Shown here: in pieces, positions 17,036-26,568 of the stretch
How positions within the stretch are numbered: the stretch's first letter is position 1
Layout: each line of letters opens with the position of its first letter
Source of the DNA: an uncultured Clostridia bacterium
Lineage (GTDB): Bacteria; Bacillota; Clostridia; JAAYHZ01
Assembly (NCBI GenBank): GCA_937894465.1
Contig: CALCRE010000133.1
Coordinates: forward strand, 38,722 to 102,721
Reading direction: 5' to 3'
DNA length: 64,000 bases
Position numbers and translations under genes: made by a program
The notes under the pieces: generated by a model
What the model was told of the DNA's origin: nothing
What the model saw: only the letters and a program-made list of their open reading frames with translations
Database searches by the model: none

Positions 17036-18436
17036 TCACTTCTCCAACCTTTTTAACAATACTACCGTCTCAACATGTTCAGTCCAAGGGAACATGTCTA
17101 CAGGTTGTACTTTTTTTATCTCGTACTTGCCATGTTCATTGAGGTACTTTAAATCTCTGGCCAATGTAGAGGGGTTACAGGAGACATAGATTAGCTTTTG
17201 TGTTCTCAGTTCACATAGAGAAGATAATAATCGTTCATGGCACCCTTTTCTAGGAGGATCCACGATAATTAAATCAGGGTGAATATTATTTGTGCTTTGG
17301 ATAAGCTGATTGATTTCATCTTCTGCTTTCCCGGTGATAAATTCTGTGTTTCGAATGTTGTTTTGGATTGTATTTTCCTTTGCATTTTCCACCGCTTGAG
17401 GGACTGATTCGATACCAATCACCTTTTTTGCCTGATCCGCCAAATACAATCCAATTGTTCCGGCACCACAGTATAAATCCCAAACAATTTCTTCTCCGGT
17501 CAACCCCGCATATTCTTTAACTTTATCGTAAAGAACCTTCATTTGCAGCGTGTTAACTTGAAAGAAAGATAAAGGAGTAATCCGAAAAGTCAAGTCACCT
17601 AATTTTTCTTGAATGGATCCATCTCCATAATAGTAGACACACTCATTTCCCATAATGACATTGGTGGCTTTTGTATTCAGGTTCAGCACAACTGTCTTTA
17701 TATCCTGAAAGCTCGCCAATAAAATATCAGTCAACCCCTTCATAAACACCCGGTTATTCTCGGTTGCTACAATTACCACCATCACATCGTCAGTGTTGAC
17801 ACTTTTTCGAACCATAATGTGACGAACCAAGCCTTTGTTTTTGGTTTCATCGTAGGCGGAAATCTTATTGCTTTTCATATAAATCAATACCGTGTCTTTG
17901 ATTTGATCGGCAATACCTGGTTGAATTCGGCATTGCTGCGCATAAACCACTTGATGAGTTCGCCTTGCATAAAAACCGGCACTCAAACCTCTTTGTTTGT
18001 TTCCTTCGCCTAATCCTGTGCTGCCCACAGCCAGCTGCACTTTGTTTCGATATTCATAAGGCTCTTGCATACCGATGCATGGTAACACCGGTATATCCGT
18101 AAAACCGCCTATGCGTTTTAAACAATCATCTACACGCACCGTTTTATTTTTCAATTGACTTTCATAGCTCATGTGTTGAAGGCTGCATCCTCCGCACAAA
18201 TCATATACGGGACAAAAAGGATCTCTTCGATCGGGACTTTTTTCAATATACTCGGAAATTATCCCATAAGCATAATCTTTTTTAATGCTTACAAGTCTGG
18301 CCTTTATTCTCTCACCGGGCAAAGCACCTTCGGTGAAAACCACAAAGTCGTCCACCTTCCCCACACCAAACCCTTGGTGAGACATACCGGTGATGTCGAT
18401 TTCAACTATTTGGTTTTTGTTTAATTTTTCAGCCAT
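17036..18436 (-). CDS. rlmD: 23S rRNA (uracil-5-)-methyltransferase, RlmD/RlmCD type
   Basis: 466 residues. Residues about 10-65 form a TRAM RNA-binding domain. The 4Fe-4S cysteines are CPVYDLCGGCSLQHMSYESQ. The SAM fold carries VWDLYCGAGTIGLYL (motif I), DPPRKGC and the catalytic cysteine in YVSCNPSTLARDL. The C-terminus VDMFPWTEHVETVVLL is typical. The enzyme methylates uridine(s) of 23S rRNA (U747 and/or U1939 in Firmicutes). It follows a MATE gene by 11 bases. Low-GC Firmicutes often carry one dual-site enzyme, so the symbol is tentative. Confidence 0.92.
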   Translation of the reverse strand: MAEKLNKNQIVEIDITGMSHQGFGVGKVDDFVVFTEGALPGERIKARLVSIKKDYAYGIISEYIEKSPDRRDPFCPVYDLCGGCSLQHMSYESQLKNKTVRVDDCLKRIGGFTDIPVLPCIGMQEPYEYRNKVQLAVGSTGLGEGNKQRGLSAGFYARRTHQVVYAQQCRIQPGIADQIKDTVLIYMKSNKISAYDETKNKGLVRHIMVRKSVNTDDVMVVIVATENNRVFMKGLTDILLASFQDIKTVVLNLNTKATNVIMGNECVYYYGDGSIQEKLGDLTFRITPLSFFQVNTLQMKVLYDKVKEYAGLTGEEIVWDLYCGAGTIGLYLADQAKKVIGIESVPQAVENAKENTIQNNIRNTEFITGKAEDEINQLIQSTNNIHPDLIIVDPPRKGCHERLLSSLCELRTQKLIYVSCNPSTLARDLKYLNEHGKYEIKKVQPVDMFPWTEHVETVVLLKRLEK

Positions 18437-18447
18437 AACTAACCTTT

Positions 18448-19830
18448 CTAAAGTTCAGCTAATACCGGTACCGGTTGCTCTTTAATGATATTATTCATCC
18501 ATTTACGGGATTTAAATCGTTTGGATATAAAAATCGCTTTGACCACTTCCTCTAATTGAACGGCACAAAGAGCGCCCGCTATATTGAATCCTAAACCCAA
18601 AACACTGATAAATGCCATCGGTATTCCGACAAATAGAATGCAACATATCTCCAAGCGCATACAATATTGTGCATCTCCTCCGTTTCTCAATATACCCACA
18701 ATTAAAGTAAAATTAAATGCCTTAACAGGCAAGAAAGAAACTATAACGATAATGGCTTGCCTTAAAAGTATACTAGTTTCCGGCTTCAGATCATAGATTG
18801 AAGTAATCGAATCAATAAACAAAAGTGGAATAAAAACTACGGATGCGGTAAACAGAACAGCGATAAGAAGAGATCTTTTCGCATATTCATACGCTTGCTC
18901 ATAATTTTCCCGTCCGATCTCATTACCCACCATAACACCGGATGCATGACCAATTCCCATAAACAAAGCTTGGAACATATCTCCGACCACATAAGCAACC
19001 TGAACAACTGCAATGGAGTCTGTACCCAAAAGACCATAAGCAATATAGTAGACAGAAGTGCCGATCGCCCAGAAAGATTCATTGACAATCACCGGGGAGG
19101 CAGTTTTCAGAACTGTTTTCATTAATTTAGCGTCCCAAGAACTTAGCTCCTTAAAGGATGCTGCAAGGGGATGATTACTCTTTTTATGATATACAGTAGC
19201 AATAAGGATGGTCATCTCCAACACTCTTGCTATTACCGTTGCATAAGCTGCTCCTGCAATTCCCAAAGCAGGTGCACCGAAATGACCGTTAATCAATATA
19301 TAGTTCAAAGCTGTGTTGGTACCTAAAGCAATAATGGATGCCACCATAGGCCATTTGGTCCTGTGAACCGCACGAGCATTGAATCCGAATGCATTAGTAA
19401 TAGGAGCTATAAAAAACTGAGGCGAAACCAAATGCAAATATTTCACCGCTTGTTCAATAACCACGGGATCATCGGAGAACAACCCTAGTATTTGTCGCGG
19501 CATTGTAAAACTCAATAAGAAAAACACTGCACCGATTCCAAATCCAAAAAGCGATTCGATGCCCATGACCTTACGAATGCTCTTGACATCCTTGACGCCC
19601 CAATACTGTGATATAAACACCGAGATTCCGCTATACAATCCGAACACACATAAAAAGTATATAAAAACAAGTCGGTTGGCGATTCCAACCGACGCTATTG
19701 CCGTTTCTCCCATAACACCGATCATTACGGTGTCCACCATATTTAATGTTGTAGTAACAAAATTTTGCACCACAATGGGAATACCGATATTCCCTACGGT
19801 CTTTAAAAAAGTCTTATTACTTTGTTTCAT
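18448..19830 (-). CDS. MATE family efflux transporter
   Basis: 460 residues, about 12 membrane helices in two homologous halves. Typical stretches are NMVDTVMIGVMGETAIASVGIANRL near the N-terminus, VFISQYWG in helix 2, and ALNYILINGHFGAPALGIAGAAYATVIAR in the middle. The protein should export cationic drugs or metabolites using a sodium or proton gradient. It lies between RicT and RlmD on the same strand, with weak ribosome-site sequence AAAGG ahead of its ATG. Confidence 0.93.
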   Translation of the reverse strand: MKQSNKTFLKTVGNIGIPIVVQNFVTTTLNMVDTVMIGVMGETAIASVGIANRLVFIYFLCVFGLYSGISVFISQYWGVKDVKSIRKVMGIESLFGFGIGAVFFLLSFTMPRQILGLFSDDPVVIEQAVKYLHLVSPQFFIAPITNAFGFNARAVHRTKWPMVASIIALGTNTALNYILINGHFGAPALGIAGAAYATVIARVLEMTILIATVYHKKSNHPLAASFKELSSWDAKLMKTVLKTASPVIVNESFWAIGTSVYYIAYGLLGTDSIAVVQVAYVVGDMFQALFMGIGHASGVMVGNEIGRENYEQAYEYAKRSLLIAVLFTASVVFIPLLFIDSITSIYDLKPETSILLRQAIIVIVSFLPVKAFNFTLIVGILRNGGDAQYCMRLEICCILFVGIPMAFISVLGLGFNIAGALCAVQLEEVVKAIFISKRFKSRKWMNNIIKEQPVPVLAEL

Positions 19831-19868
19831 ATAAGTGAAGCCTTTAAAATCCTAATCGGATTGTAAAA

Positions 19869-20759
19869 TCAATCCTCCAAGTGTTTCAATTCGTTGATGT
19901 CGACCTCTTCATCATCCGTTAAAAGAGTTTGTGGTTTCGCACTGCCGGTTTTTCTTAAAACCTTGATATCATCCACATCAAAGGTTTCAGTATCGGTTCC
20001 ATCCTTGGTTTCGAGTTTCACTTTCACTCTTTCCTTAATCAATTCGATGCTGATGATTTCTCCATCTCCCATAGGCGTAGATACCACCGAACCGACGGAA
20101 GGCATTTTATCAATCAAATATTCATAAGCTTCATGCTCATATTTCAAACAACACATCAATCGTCCGCATGCACCGGATATCTTGGACGGGTTCAAGGACA
20201 ATCCTTGCTCCTTAGCCATTTTAATGGATACCGGTTGGAATTCTCCTAAAAACGAATTACAACAAAGCATTCTTCCACATATACCGATGCTACCGGTCAT
20301 CTTTGCTTCGTCACGAACTCCGATTTGCCTTAACTCGATTCTTGTCCGGAATATGGATGCCAAATCCTTTACCAGCTCACGAAAATCCACTCTTCCTTCG
20401 GCTGTAAAGTAAAACAAAATCTTATTGTTGTCAAACGTGTATTCAACATCCACAAGCTTCATCTGTAATTTATGCTTGGTAATCTTTTCTGAACAAATAT
20501 CAAAAGCTTCCTTTTCCTTTTGGACATTTTCGTTATACTTGTCAATATCCTCTTGTGTGGCAATTCGCAACACTTTTTTTAAAGGTTGAATCAATTCATT
20601 GTCCGGTATTTCGCGAATGCCCACTACTGCAGTCCCGAATTCAATTCCTCGGGCTGTCTCTACAATTACGTGATCATCTTTATTTATATTTAAATCGTCA
20701 GGGCTAAAATAGTATATCTTTCCTACTCTCTTAAACCTGACACCTACAATCTGAGCCAT
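19869..20759 (-). CDS. ricT: RicT (YaaT/PSP1 domain) regulatory iron-sulfur protein
   Basis: 296 residues. The PSP1 core holds VRFKRVGKIYYFSPDDLNI and a cysteine-rich section GICGRMLCCNSFLGEF followed by GACGRLMCCLKYEHEAY, which supplies Fe-S cluster ligands. In Bacillus subtilis YaaT/RicT works with RicA and RicF (YmcA, YlbF) on RNase Y-dependent mRNA processing and on sporulation/biofilm entry. The gene is three bases from holB, as in the Bacillus yaa cluster. The acidic C-terminus (DDEEVDINELKHLED) is normal variation. Confidence 0.93.
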   Translation of the reverse strand: MAQIVGVRFKRVGKIYYFSPDDLNINKDDHVIVETARGIEFGTAVVGIREIPDNELIQPLKKVLRIATQEDIDKYNENVQKEKEAFDICSEKITKHKLQMKLVDVEYTFDNNKILFYFTAEGRVDFRELVKDLASIFRTRIELRQIGVRDEAKMTGSIGICGRMLCCNSFLGEFQPVSIKMAKEQGLSLNPSKISGACGRLMCCLKYEHEAYEYLIDKMPSVGSVVSTPMGDGEIISIELIKERVKVKLETKDGTDTETFDVDDIKVLRKTGSAKPQTLLTDDEEVDINELKHLED

Positions 20760-20762
20760 GTG

Positions 20763-21743
20763 TCAGTCCTCCGTTATATATAATAACATGTTTTCCAAAG
20801 CCAACTTATAATTTGCATTTCTTTTTATGTTCACTTGAGTCTCACTGATACATTGTATATTCCGTATCATTTTCCTTTCGGACAATTGATCTTGGATTTT
20901 TCGCACAATGTCGACTTTGTCGATGTTTATGACGGCACCATCTTTCGAGTTTTTGATCATGAGCGCATCCCTGTAAAAGAGTTGCAATATATTCAATAAG
21001 GTTGTAATCTCCTCTTTTTGATTTTCAAAATAGTCAGCCCAATTTATAATGTTCAGTTTACCATCATTCAAATTTAAAATCAACCGAATCATATCCTCCC
21101 GCATTTGAACGAATTGCTCCGATTTTATCAATTCGACGGCTTTTCCGGGCACCCCGCCGCTATATCCGTATATAGCATTCAAATACTCCTGACTTATATT
21201 AATATCCTTTTGTACTAGTATACGAGACAGATCCTCCCGGTTATACTTGTCCAATTCATAATGAATCACACGAGACATCACTGTGGGAAGTAATGTTTCA
21301 CTTGTCACGGAAAGGATTATGATAACGGCATATTCGGGTGGCTCTTCCAAAACCTTTAACAGGCAGTTTTGCGCTTGAGCGGTCATGGATTCTCCATCGG
21401 GTATGACATATATTTTTCGATCTGAATACAATGGGCGTATGATGATATCATTTTGTATGTTTCGAATGTCATCCACACTGATATGATCTTTTTCCGGTTG
21501 CAACCAAAGATAGTCCGTTGGGATACCTGCATGAAACATTTTGCATGCATTGCATTTCTCGCATGGACCTTCATCAACGGGCATCGTACAAACAAGTTCG
21601 GAAACAAAGGCACGGGCCAATGTTTTCTTCCCGATACCTTCAGGTCCGCTGAAAACATAGGAATGAGACAGTGTATTACCGGAAATCGCACGGCGCAACC
21701 TGTCTACAAGATTTCTCTGACCTATAAAATCTCTAAATGCCAT
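20763..21743 (-). CDS. holB: DNA polymerase III delta' subunit
   Basis: 326 residues. Clamp-loader AAA+ features: FIGQRNLVDRL at the start, Walker A-like SGPEGIGKKTLA, zinc-binding cysteines in VCTMPVDEGPCEKCNACKMF, and LLKVLEEPPEYAVIIILS with the sensor 1 region. As in other delta' proteins ATP hydrolysis is not expected to be essential. C-terminal collar domain about 215-326. It starts directly at the end of pstA and ends three bases before ricT, matching the conserved tmk-yaaQ-holB-yaaT order. Confidence 0.93.
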   Translation of the reverse strand: MAFRDFIGQRNLVDRLRRAISGNTLSHSYVFSGPEGIGKKTLARAFVSELVCTMPVDEGPCEKCNACKMFHAGIPTDYLWLQPEKDHISVDDIRNIQNDIIIRPLYSDRKIYVIPDGESMTAQAQNCLLKVLEEPPEYAVIIILSVTSETLLPTVMSRVIHYELDKYNREDLSRILVQKDINISQEYLNAIYGYSGGVPGKAVELIKSEQFVQMREDMIRLILNLNDGKLNIINWADYFENQKEEITTLLNILQLFYRDALMIKNSKDGAVINIDKVDIVRKIQDQLSERKMIRNIQCISETQVNIKRNANYKLALENMLLYITED

Positions 21744-22076
21744 CTAGATTTTTTCATACCTTTCCACATCCAAAACGAATATGGTTGCCCCGCCTACAGT
21801 CACTTCCAAGGGGAATGATAACATAACACCGTTGAGACCGCTTCCAGGCGACATAGCAGTATCCATAACCTTTTTCCGGCTCTTGGAATTATGCTTGATG
21901 ATATCAATGACTTCATCCACTTTTTCATCTACAACACCAACAATAATGGTGGTGTTCCCGGCTCTTAAGAAACCTCCTGTAGAAAAAAGCTTCGTCACCG
22001 AAAACCCCTTTTCATTCAATGCTGAAATAACATTGTTTTGGTCTTCGTCATGAACAATTGCATATACCAATTTCAT
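21744..22076 (-). CDS. cyclic-di-AMP receptor PstA/DarA (YaaQ)
   Basis: 110 residues, the usual length. PII-like fold with MKLVYAIVHDEDQNNVISAL, GFSVTKLFSTGGFLRAGNTT and IIVGVVDEKVDEVIDII. The T-loop GGFLRAGNTT and the second loop around 68-90 form the c-di-AMP pocket in the known family. It lies between tmk and holB. The yaaR gene that often separates it from holB in Bacillus is absent here. AAGGAGG lies 11 bases before the ATG. Confidence 0.93.
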   Translation of the reverse strand: MKLVYAIVHDEDQNNVISALNEKGFSVTKLFSTGGFLRAGNTTIIVGVVDEKVDEVIDIIKHNSKSRKKVMDTAMSPGSGLNGVMLSFPLEVTVGGATIFVLDVERYEKI

Positions 22077-22147
22077 AGGTTTTAGTACCTCCTTATAACA
22101 TCCGTATTAATAATGAATCATATATCTATATTAATAATTAAAAATAA

Positions 22148-22768
22148 TTAAATTTTACCGTCTATATGACCGGTCATATCTACTGTGACGTTCTCGACGC
22201 TCTTCATACCGTCGATCCAAACCACGTTTTCCATATCTTTTGCCAGCTCGCGGTATCCTTTAAAAACCTTCAAGTGAAAAGCCTTGTCTTCATTCTCGAT
22301 CCGGTCGCTACTCATTCTTTTTGCTCTTCTTCGAAAAGCTTCATCATCATCTATATTAATAAAAAAAGTAATATCCGGAACCAACCCTTGCATGGCAACG
22401 GCATTGACCTTTTTTACAATCTCCAAATCAATTCCCCGTGCAATTCCCTGGTACACATAACTTGACAACACAAACCGATCACAAATGACATGTACACCGT
22501 CGTCTAAACTTTTTTGTACCAGCTCTGCCACATGTTGCGCTCTGGATGCGGCATACAAAAACATTTCAGTCAAACTGTCCATCTCCTGATTTTCAGGATC
22601 CAACACGATCCCCCTGATCTTTTCACCGATTCGGGTTCCACCGGGTTCACGAGTCACGACAACATCCAACCCTTTTTCATGAAAATATGCTTTCAGATTT
22701 TCAATCTGGGTGGACTTTCCTGAGCCGTCTATGCCTTCTATAACAATAAATAATCCTTTTCTTCTCAT
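22148..22768 (-). CDS. tmk: thymidylate kinase
   Basis: 206 residues. P-loop EGIDGSGKSTQ (about 11-21), then VVTREPGGTRIGEKIR (the DR/EPGGT region), DRFVLSSYVYQG and the LID region FRRRAKRMSSDRIENE. It phosphorylates dTMP to dTDP for DNA synthesis. The gene follows the decarboxylase by three bases and precedes pstA by about 70 bases. Confidence 0.96.
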   Translation of the reverse strand: MRRKGLFIVIEGIDGSGKSTQIENLKAYFHEKGLDVVVTREPGGTRIGEKIRGIVLDPENQEMDSLTEMFLYAASRAQHVAELVQKSLDDGVHVICDRFVLSSYVYQGIARGIDLEIVKKVNAVAMQGLVPDITFFINIDDDEAFRRRAKRMSSDRIENEDKAFHLKVFKGYRELAKDMENVVWIDGMKSVENVTVDMTGHIDGKI

Positions 22769-22771
22769 TTC

Positions 22772-24199
22772 CTACTTTACCACATCCATGTATAAATTAC
22801 CATTCACACCCTCTAAACCTTCGATAAAACCGCCTTCATCAACAATGGAATGAATATATGAAATCGCTTCCGTTGTTATCTTCTCACCGGGCACAATCAA
22901 AGGTATTCCGGGAGGATAAGGGATCACCGCTTTATATGCAATGCACCCTATCGCTTTTTCTGCTTCAATAGTCTTTTTATCCTGTCTAACCGCTTCAGCG
23001 GGCAATAAAACCATTTCCGGTACAGGCAACTCTTTGCATCCTACAAGTCGTTTATTTCCGACCGGGTTTGCATTATCTTTTAATGCTTTGGACAAAGTCT
23101 CCAAATACCATGACGGGTCACTTACAGTGGCAATCAATATGCAACTATATAAATCAGCCGCTTCCACTGCTAAATTATATTGGCTGCGCAATCGTTTCTC
23201 CAATTCAAAGCCTGTATAACCGGCTCTACGGGCATCAAGTAAAATACGGGTCACATCTTTCTCAACGGCATTTTTGCATAAATCCGTCTTTATATGAATG
23301 TCACATTCACTGTTGCACCCATCTTGTAACTTCTTTATATCCTCACACAACTTATTATATAATATGTCTCCACATTCATGCAAATGAACGGCTGCATATT
23401 CTAATAGGGCCATGATAATATAGGAAGGACTCGAGGTTTGAATCATGGATAATGCAACATTGATTTGTTCAAGTGCAATCCTCCGACTGCATATATGAAG
23501 ATATGCGCCTTGATTGATTACCGGTAATGTCTTGTGTGCGCTTTGTATCACCATATCCGCTCCACACCGGATGGCCGTTTCCGGTAAAGCGTCGGAAAAT
23601 GTGAAGTGGGCACCGTGAGCTTCATCAACAATTAAAATACCGTCTCTTTTATGAACCTCACAAGCAATCCCTTGTACATCGCAGACCATGCCATGATAAT
23701 TCGGGCTGGTAATTATGACCGTCTTACAACCTGTCCGGTCCATAACCTTCATAACGTCGCCTACTGACGGCAAGGAGGGAGTCAGTGTGTTTTGATCAAA
23801 ACCTACCGGGATATAATAAGGAGTATATCCTGCCATGATCACTTTATTGTAAACCGCTTTATGGCAATCCCTGGACATAATCACTTCTTTTTGATCACCT
23901 GCCGCAACTTCTAAAGCAGCATGAATTCCTGCGGTAGATCCGTTAACCAAAAAAAATGTATTTATTGTACCGAAAATCTTTGTACACTCATTCATAGCAT
24001 CAGCTAAAAAACCCCGAGGGTGATACAAGTTATCCATATCGGGGATTTCAGTTACATCGATTTTCAAAAGAGAATTCCATAGGTGCAAAGGGATGCCGGA
24101 TCCTCCTTTATGACCGGGCATATGATAGCGAGCAGTGTTAGACCGGTCATATTCTAATACGGCATTCAATATATGCAGTTGATCGAATAAATTGTCCAT
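22772..24199 (-). CDS. PLP-dependent lysine/ornithine/arginine-type decarboxylase (YaaO-like)
   Basis: 475 residues. The opening RYHMPGHKGG is the fold type I decarboxylase signature. FLVNGSTAGIHAAL, DEAHGAHF and SAHKTLPVINQGAYLH follow, with Lys of SAHK the pyridoxal phosphate lysine. Short length without an N-terminal receiver wing matches the Bacillus YaaO/SpeA group, so arginine, ornithine or lysine is the probable substrate, giving a polyamine precursor. The ribosome site is weak and the gene starts 10 bases after the upstream stop, which suggests translational coupling. Exact substrate unresolved. Confidence 0.88.
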   Translation of the reverse strand: MDNLFDQLHILNAVLEYDRSNTARYHMPGHKGGSGIPLHLWNSLLKIDVTEIPDMDNLYHPRGFLADAMNECTKIFGTINTFFLVNGSTAGIHAALEVAAGDQKEVIMSRDCHKAVYNKVIMAGYTPYYIPVGFDQNTLTPSLPSVGDVMKVMDRTGCKTVIITSPNYHGMVCDVQGIACEVHKRDGILIVDEAHGAHFTFSDALPETAIRCGADMVIQSAHKTLPVINQGAYLHICSRRIALEQINVALSMIQTSSPSYIIMALLEYAAVHLHECGDILYNKLCEDIKKLQDGCNSECDIHIKTDLCKNAVEKDVTRILLDARRAGYTGFELEKRLRSQYNLAVEAADLYSCILIATVSDPSWYLETLSKALKDNANPVGNKRLVGCKELPVPEMVLLPAEAVRQDKKTIEAEKAIGCIAYKAVIPYPPGIPLIVPGEKITTEAISYIHSIVDEGGFIEGLEGVNGNLYMDVVK

Positions 24200-24209
24200 G
24201 ATAAAAAAC

Positions 24210-24692
24210 TTACAGAGCTACGTGAGAAATTTCTTCTATTTCAATGACGAGTTCCTTTTCAATTCTGGTAATGTCATCTGCAATATCTTCCACCGTTTCA
24301 CCGGGCATAACCTGACGGTTGTATTTTACATACCCTTTACCGCCCTTTTGCCCCCTATTTCTAGGTTGCTTACTGTAGAACTCCTGCTTTTTAGCTCCTT
24401 GTTTGTTCTGGTTCTGATTTTGATTGGGAATTTGAGCTTGACTTGAGTTCTGCGCTTGGTTTTGGCTTTGATTTTGATCCTTCTCTGTGCTTACTTGCTC
24501 TTTATTATACCGGTTATTATAGTTAGGTTTTCTATTGCGATTTCCCTGATTGTTTCTGTTGTTGCGATTGTTGTATCCGACAGGTCGATTATTCGGCTTA
24601 GCGCTTCGAACCTCTCTTTTTTCCCCGGGATCTTCCTGTATTTTCGGGGTGTTTTCATTCACGTTGTTTGGTTTGTTATTGGTCTCTGACAT
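24210..24692 (-). CDS. low-complexity Asn/Gln-rich protein of unknown function
   Basis: 160 residues from the ATG at 24692, chosen because GGGAGG stands five bases before it. Residues about 1-110 are composed almost wholly of Asn, Gln, Lys, Arg and Pro (for example NNRNNRNNQGNRNRKPN), so disordered and strongly basic. The C-terminal 45 residues are ordinary: GQKGGKGYVKYNRQVMPGE, then TVEDIADDITRIEKELVIEI. The basic tract could bind nucleic acid. It lies between birA and the YaaO-like gene; no family recognised. Confidence 0.6.
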   Translation of the reverse strand: MSETNNKPNNVNENTPKIQEDPGEKREVRSAKPNNRPVGYNNRNNRNNQGNRNRKPNYNNRYNKEQVSTEKDQNQSQNQAQNSSQAQIPNQNQNQNKQGAKKQEFYSKQPRNRGQKGGKGYVKYNRQVMPGETVEDIADDITRIEKELVIEIEEISHVAL

Positions 24693-24787
24693 AGATTCCT
24701 CCCTGTAAATATTACGAATATTATAGCATATCACCGGTACCATTGCAAAATGTATTACCTTAGGGGTATCAGCTGATCTTTAGATAT

Positions 24788-25786
24788 CTAATCCAACAAT
24801 ATTTCACCGGATATAATATCGGTTATGGTGCCATCTTGCTTTCTTACCGTAAGTGCACCATCTTGCCGGATATCGAGGGCCATTACCGGCTCCTTCTTTC
24901 CGTTTATAGTGGTCAGTATGGTTCTTCCTAACGTAATGGAATAAGATTTCCAGCAGTCAATAATCTTTTTTGTTTCACCCTTTTCCAAATATGAGAAATA
25001 CAGCTGTAATTGATCAATGAGAGCAGCGGCCATTACCGACATATTCACGTTTTTCCCGGATTCTATCCTCAAAGAAGTTGCGGAATTTTCCAAATCCGGT
25101 CCAAAATCTTCCTTGGTCTGTGACATATTCAAACCTACACCTACAACTACAAAATCAATGCGTGTTTCTTCAAAAACGGTTTCGGTTAAAATACCACATA
25201 CCTTTTTTCCATGGATCAAGATATCGTTTGGCCACTTGATTCCTGCATCAAAACCTTGTTCTATTAGTAATTCGCAAACAGCGCATGCACCGGCTAATGT
25301 AACTAATCCGATTTTTTCAATGGAAAAAGTCGGCCTCAAGCAATAGGACAGCCAAACTCCTTTCCCCCCGGAAGAATTCCATTGACGTCCTAATCTCCCT
25401 TTACCGGCTGTTTGTTCTAAAGCCACCACAACATTACCCGGTCCACATCCTTGATGCATCATTTGTTTTGCCACATTATTAGTTGAATCAACATTGTCCA
25501 TAAAATGAACTTCAGCAGGTCTTTTCAGTCGTTTTGCAATCTCATGTCCGTTATAGACAGCTTCTTGCGGTGTCATACAATATCCCTTGTTCGAAACCGA
25601 TTGTATTTCATAGCCGTATTTTTTCAAGTGATTTATATGCTTCCACACTGCATTTCTAGAAACTCCTAGAATTTTTCCGATTTGTTCACCGGACAAGAAT
25701 TTACCGGATTGATTCTCCAATAAGGTCAGTATCCTTATTCGAATATCTTCCGGTTGGGGTTGAGGCTGTTGTGTTTGTTGTGTCAA
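24788..25786 (-). CDS. birA: bifunctional biotin operon repressor / biotin-[acetyl-CoA-carboxylase] ligase
   Basis: 332 residues from a TTG at 25786; its TTGA overlaps the stop of the upstream gene and GGAGG is nearby. N-terminal winged helix (about 15-75: SGEQIGKILGVSRNAVWKHI) and ligase domain with GKGRLGRQWNSSGGKGVW, the biotinyl-AMP loop, plus KWPNDILIHGKKVCGILTE. C-terminal SH3-like domain (about 285-332). The enzyme activates biotin, attaches it to carrier proteins and represses biotin genes as a biotinyl-AMP complex. The Q/P-rich first 12 residues are unusual. Confidence 0.93.
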   Translation of the reverse strand: MTQQTQQPQPQPEDIRIRILTLLENQSGKFLSGEQIGKILGVSRNAVWKHINHLKKYGYEIQSVSNKGYCMTPQEAVYNGHEIAKRLKRPAEVHFMDNVDSTNNVAKQMMHQGCGPGNVVVALEQTAGKGRLGRQWNSSGGKGVWLSYCLRPTFSIEKIGLVTLAGACAVCELLIEQGFDAGIKWPNDILIHGKKVCGILTETVFEETRIDFVVVGVGLNMSQTKEDFGPDLENSATSLRIESGKNVNMSVMAAALIDQLQLYFSYLEKGETKKIIDCWKSYSITLGRTILTTINGKKEPVMALDIRQDGALTVRKQDGTITDIISGEILLD

Positions 25787-26406
25787 AATTCGATTTCCTC
25801 CGTAGCAGGCATCTTTAATGTTATGATTTGTCGATCCTTGTTAATGAATACACTGATCCCCGAATCATAAGATTCGATTTTCACGATATGACCTTTGTCC
25901 GCCAAATCGCAATAATATGAATAAAGGACGGCATCTAGCCAGTCACTGTTTTTTTCGGTTTTATTGTTAATAATATTATGTAAATACAGTTCTTCAGAGT
26001 CATCTACAATCACCGGATAATCCAGGTGTTTTCCCGTCAAGGCGATCTCACCGTCTTGAACGGTTCTAGAGATAAGGCAAACCGGATTTCGATAAGTACC
26101 AAACTGGTATTCTTCAACGGGTATGATTGATTTGACGAATAAATCGTTTAACACGCTGTTGTTATCATTTCGTAGAAAATCATTTCCCACTTTACAATAG
26201 TTATTGGGAATGGTGATGCGTAAACATGCATATTCATCTTTTCCATAATAAGGTACCTCATCTTTAGGATTGAAAAATGCAGGTATGAAACGGGTCATGC
26301 TTTCTCCGTTCCGGATGGTGATCAGCCCGTATTGAGATAATTTTAATCCGCATATAATGATGTCTTGGGCATGTTCTTTCAAAACATGTTTATAAACTTC
26401 CGCCAT
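25783..26406 (-). CDS. conserved-looking protein of unknown function, coupled to birA
   Basis: 207 residues from the ATG at 26406, which has GGAGG seven bases before; the longer frame reaches into the promoter. The sequence is soluble and mixed alpha/beta, with segments VYKHVLKEHAQDIIICGLKL, LRITIPNNYCKVGNDFL and IVKIESYDSGISVFI. No domain is recognised. Its stop overlaps birA by four bases (TTGA), so both proteins are made from one transcript starting at 26438-26467. Confidence 0.7.
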   Translation of the reverse strand: MAEVYKHVLKEHAQDIIICGLKLSQYGLITIRNGESMTRFIPAFFNPKDEVPYYGKDEYACLRITIPNNYCKVGNDFLRNDNNSVLNDLFVKSIIPVEEYQFGTYRNPVCLISRTVQDGEIALTGKHLDYPVIVDDSEELYLHNIINNKTEKNSDWLDAVLYSYYCDLADKGHIVKIESYDSGISVFINKDRQIITLKMPATEEIEF

Positions 26407-26437
26407 TTTCATACCTCCTTTGTTCATGGTCAAGGAT

Positions 26438-26467
26438 ATTATAGCATATATATATATGAAATGGTAA
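26438..26467 (-). promoter_or_regulatory. promoter of the hypothetical-birA transcript
   Basis: TATAAT (26443-26438) with TTACCA (26467-26462) 18 bases upstream on the minus strand. The spacer is a run of alternating AT. It is divergent from the plus-strand promoter at 26495. Confidence 0.5.
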
Positions 26468-26494
26468 TTAATTAAAAAACAACGACCGAGTATA

Positions 26495-26523
26495 TTGTAA
26501 TAAATGTCCGTTTCCATTATAAT
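26495..26523 (+). promoter_or_regulatory. promoter of the membrane protein / zinc-ribbon pair
   Basis: TTGTAA (26495-26500), 17-base spacer, TATAAT (26518-26523). It lies about 45 bases before the ATG at 26569. Confidence 0.6.
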
Positions 26524-26568
26524 AAATAGTAGGTTGGGAGGTTAATCGAATTCAGGAGGATATCATAA

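Noticed and set aside
26440..26460. Run of alternating AT considered as an origin or regulatory repeat
   Set aside because: It lies in the spacer of a simple promoter, and no DnaA-type boxes were seen.
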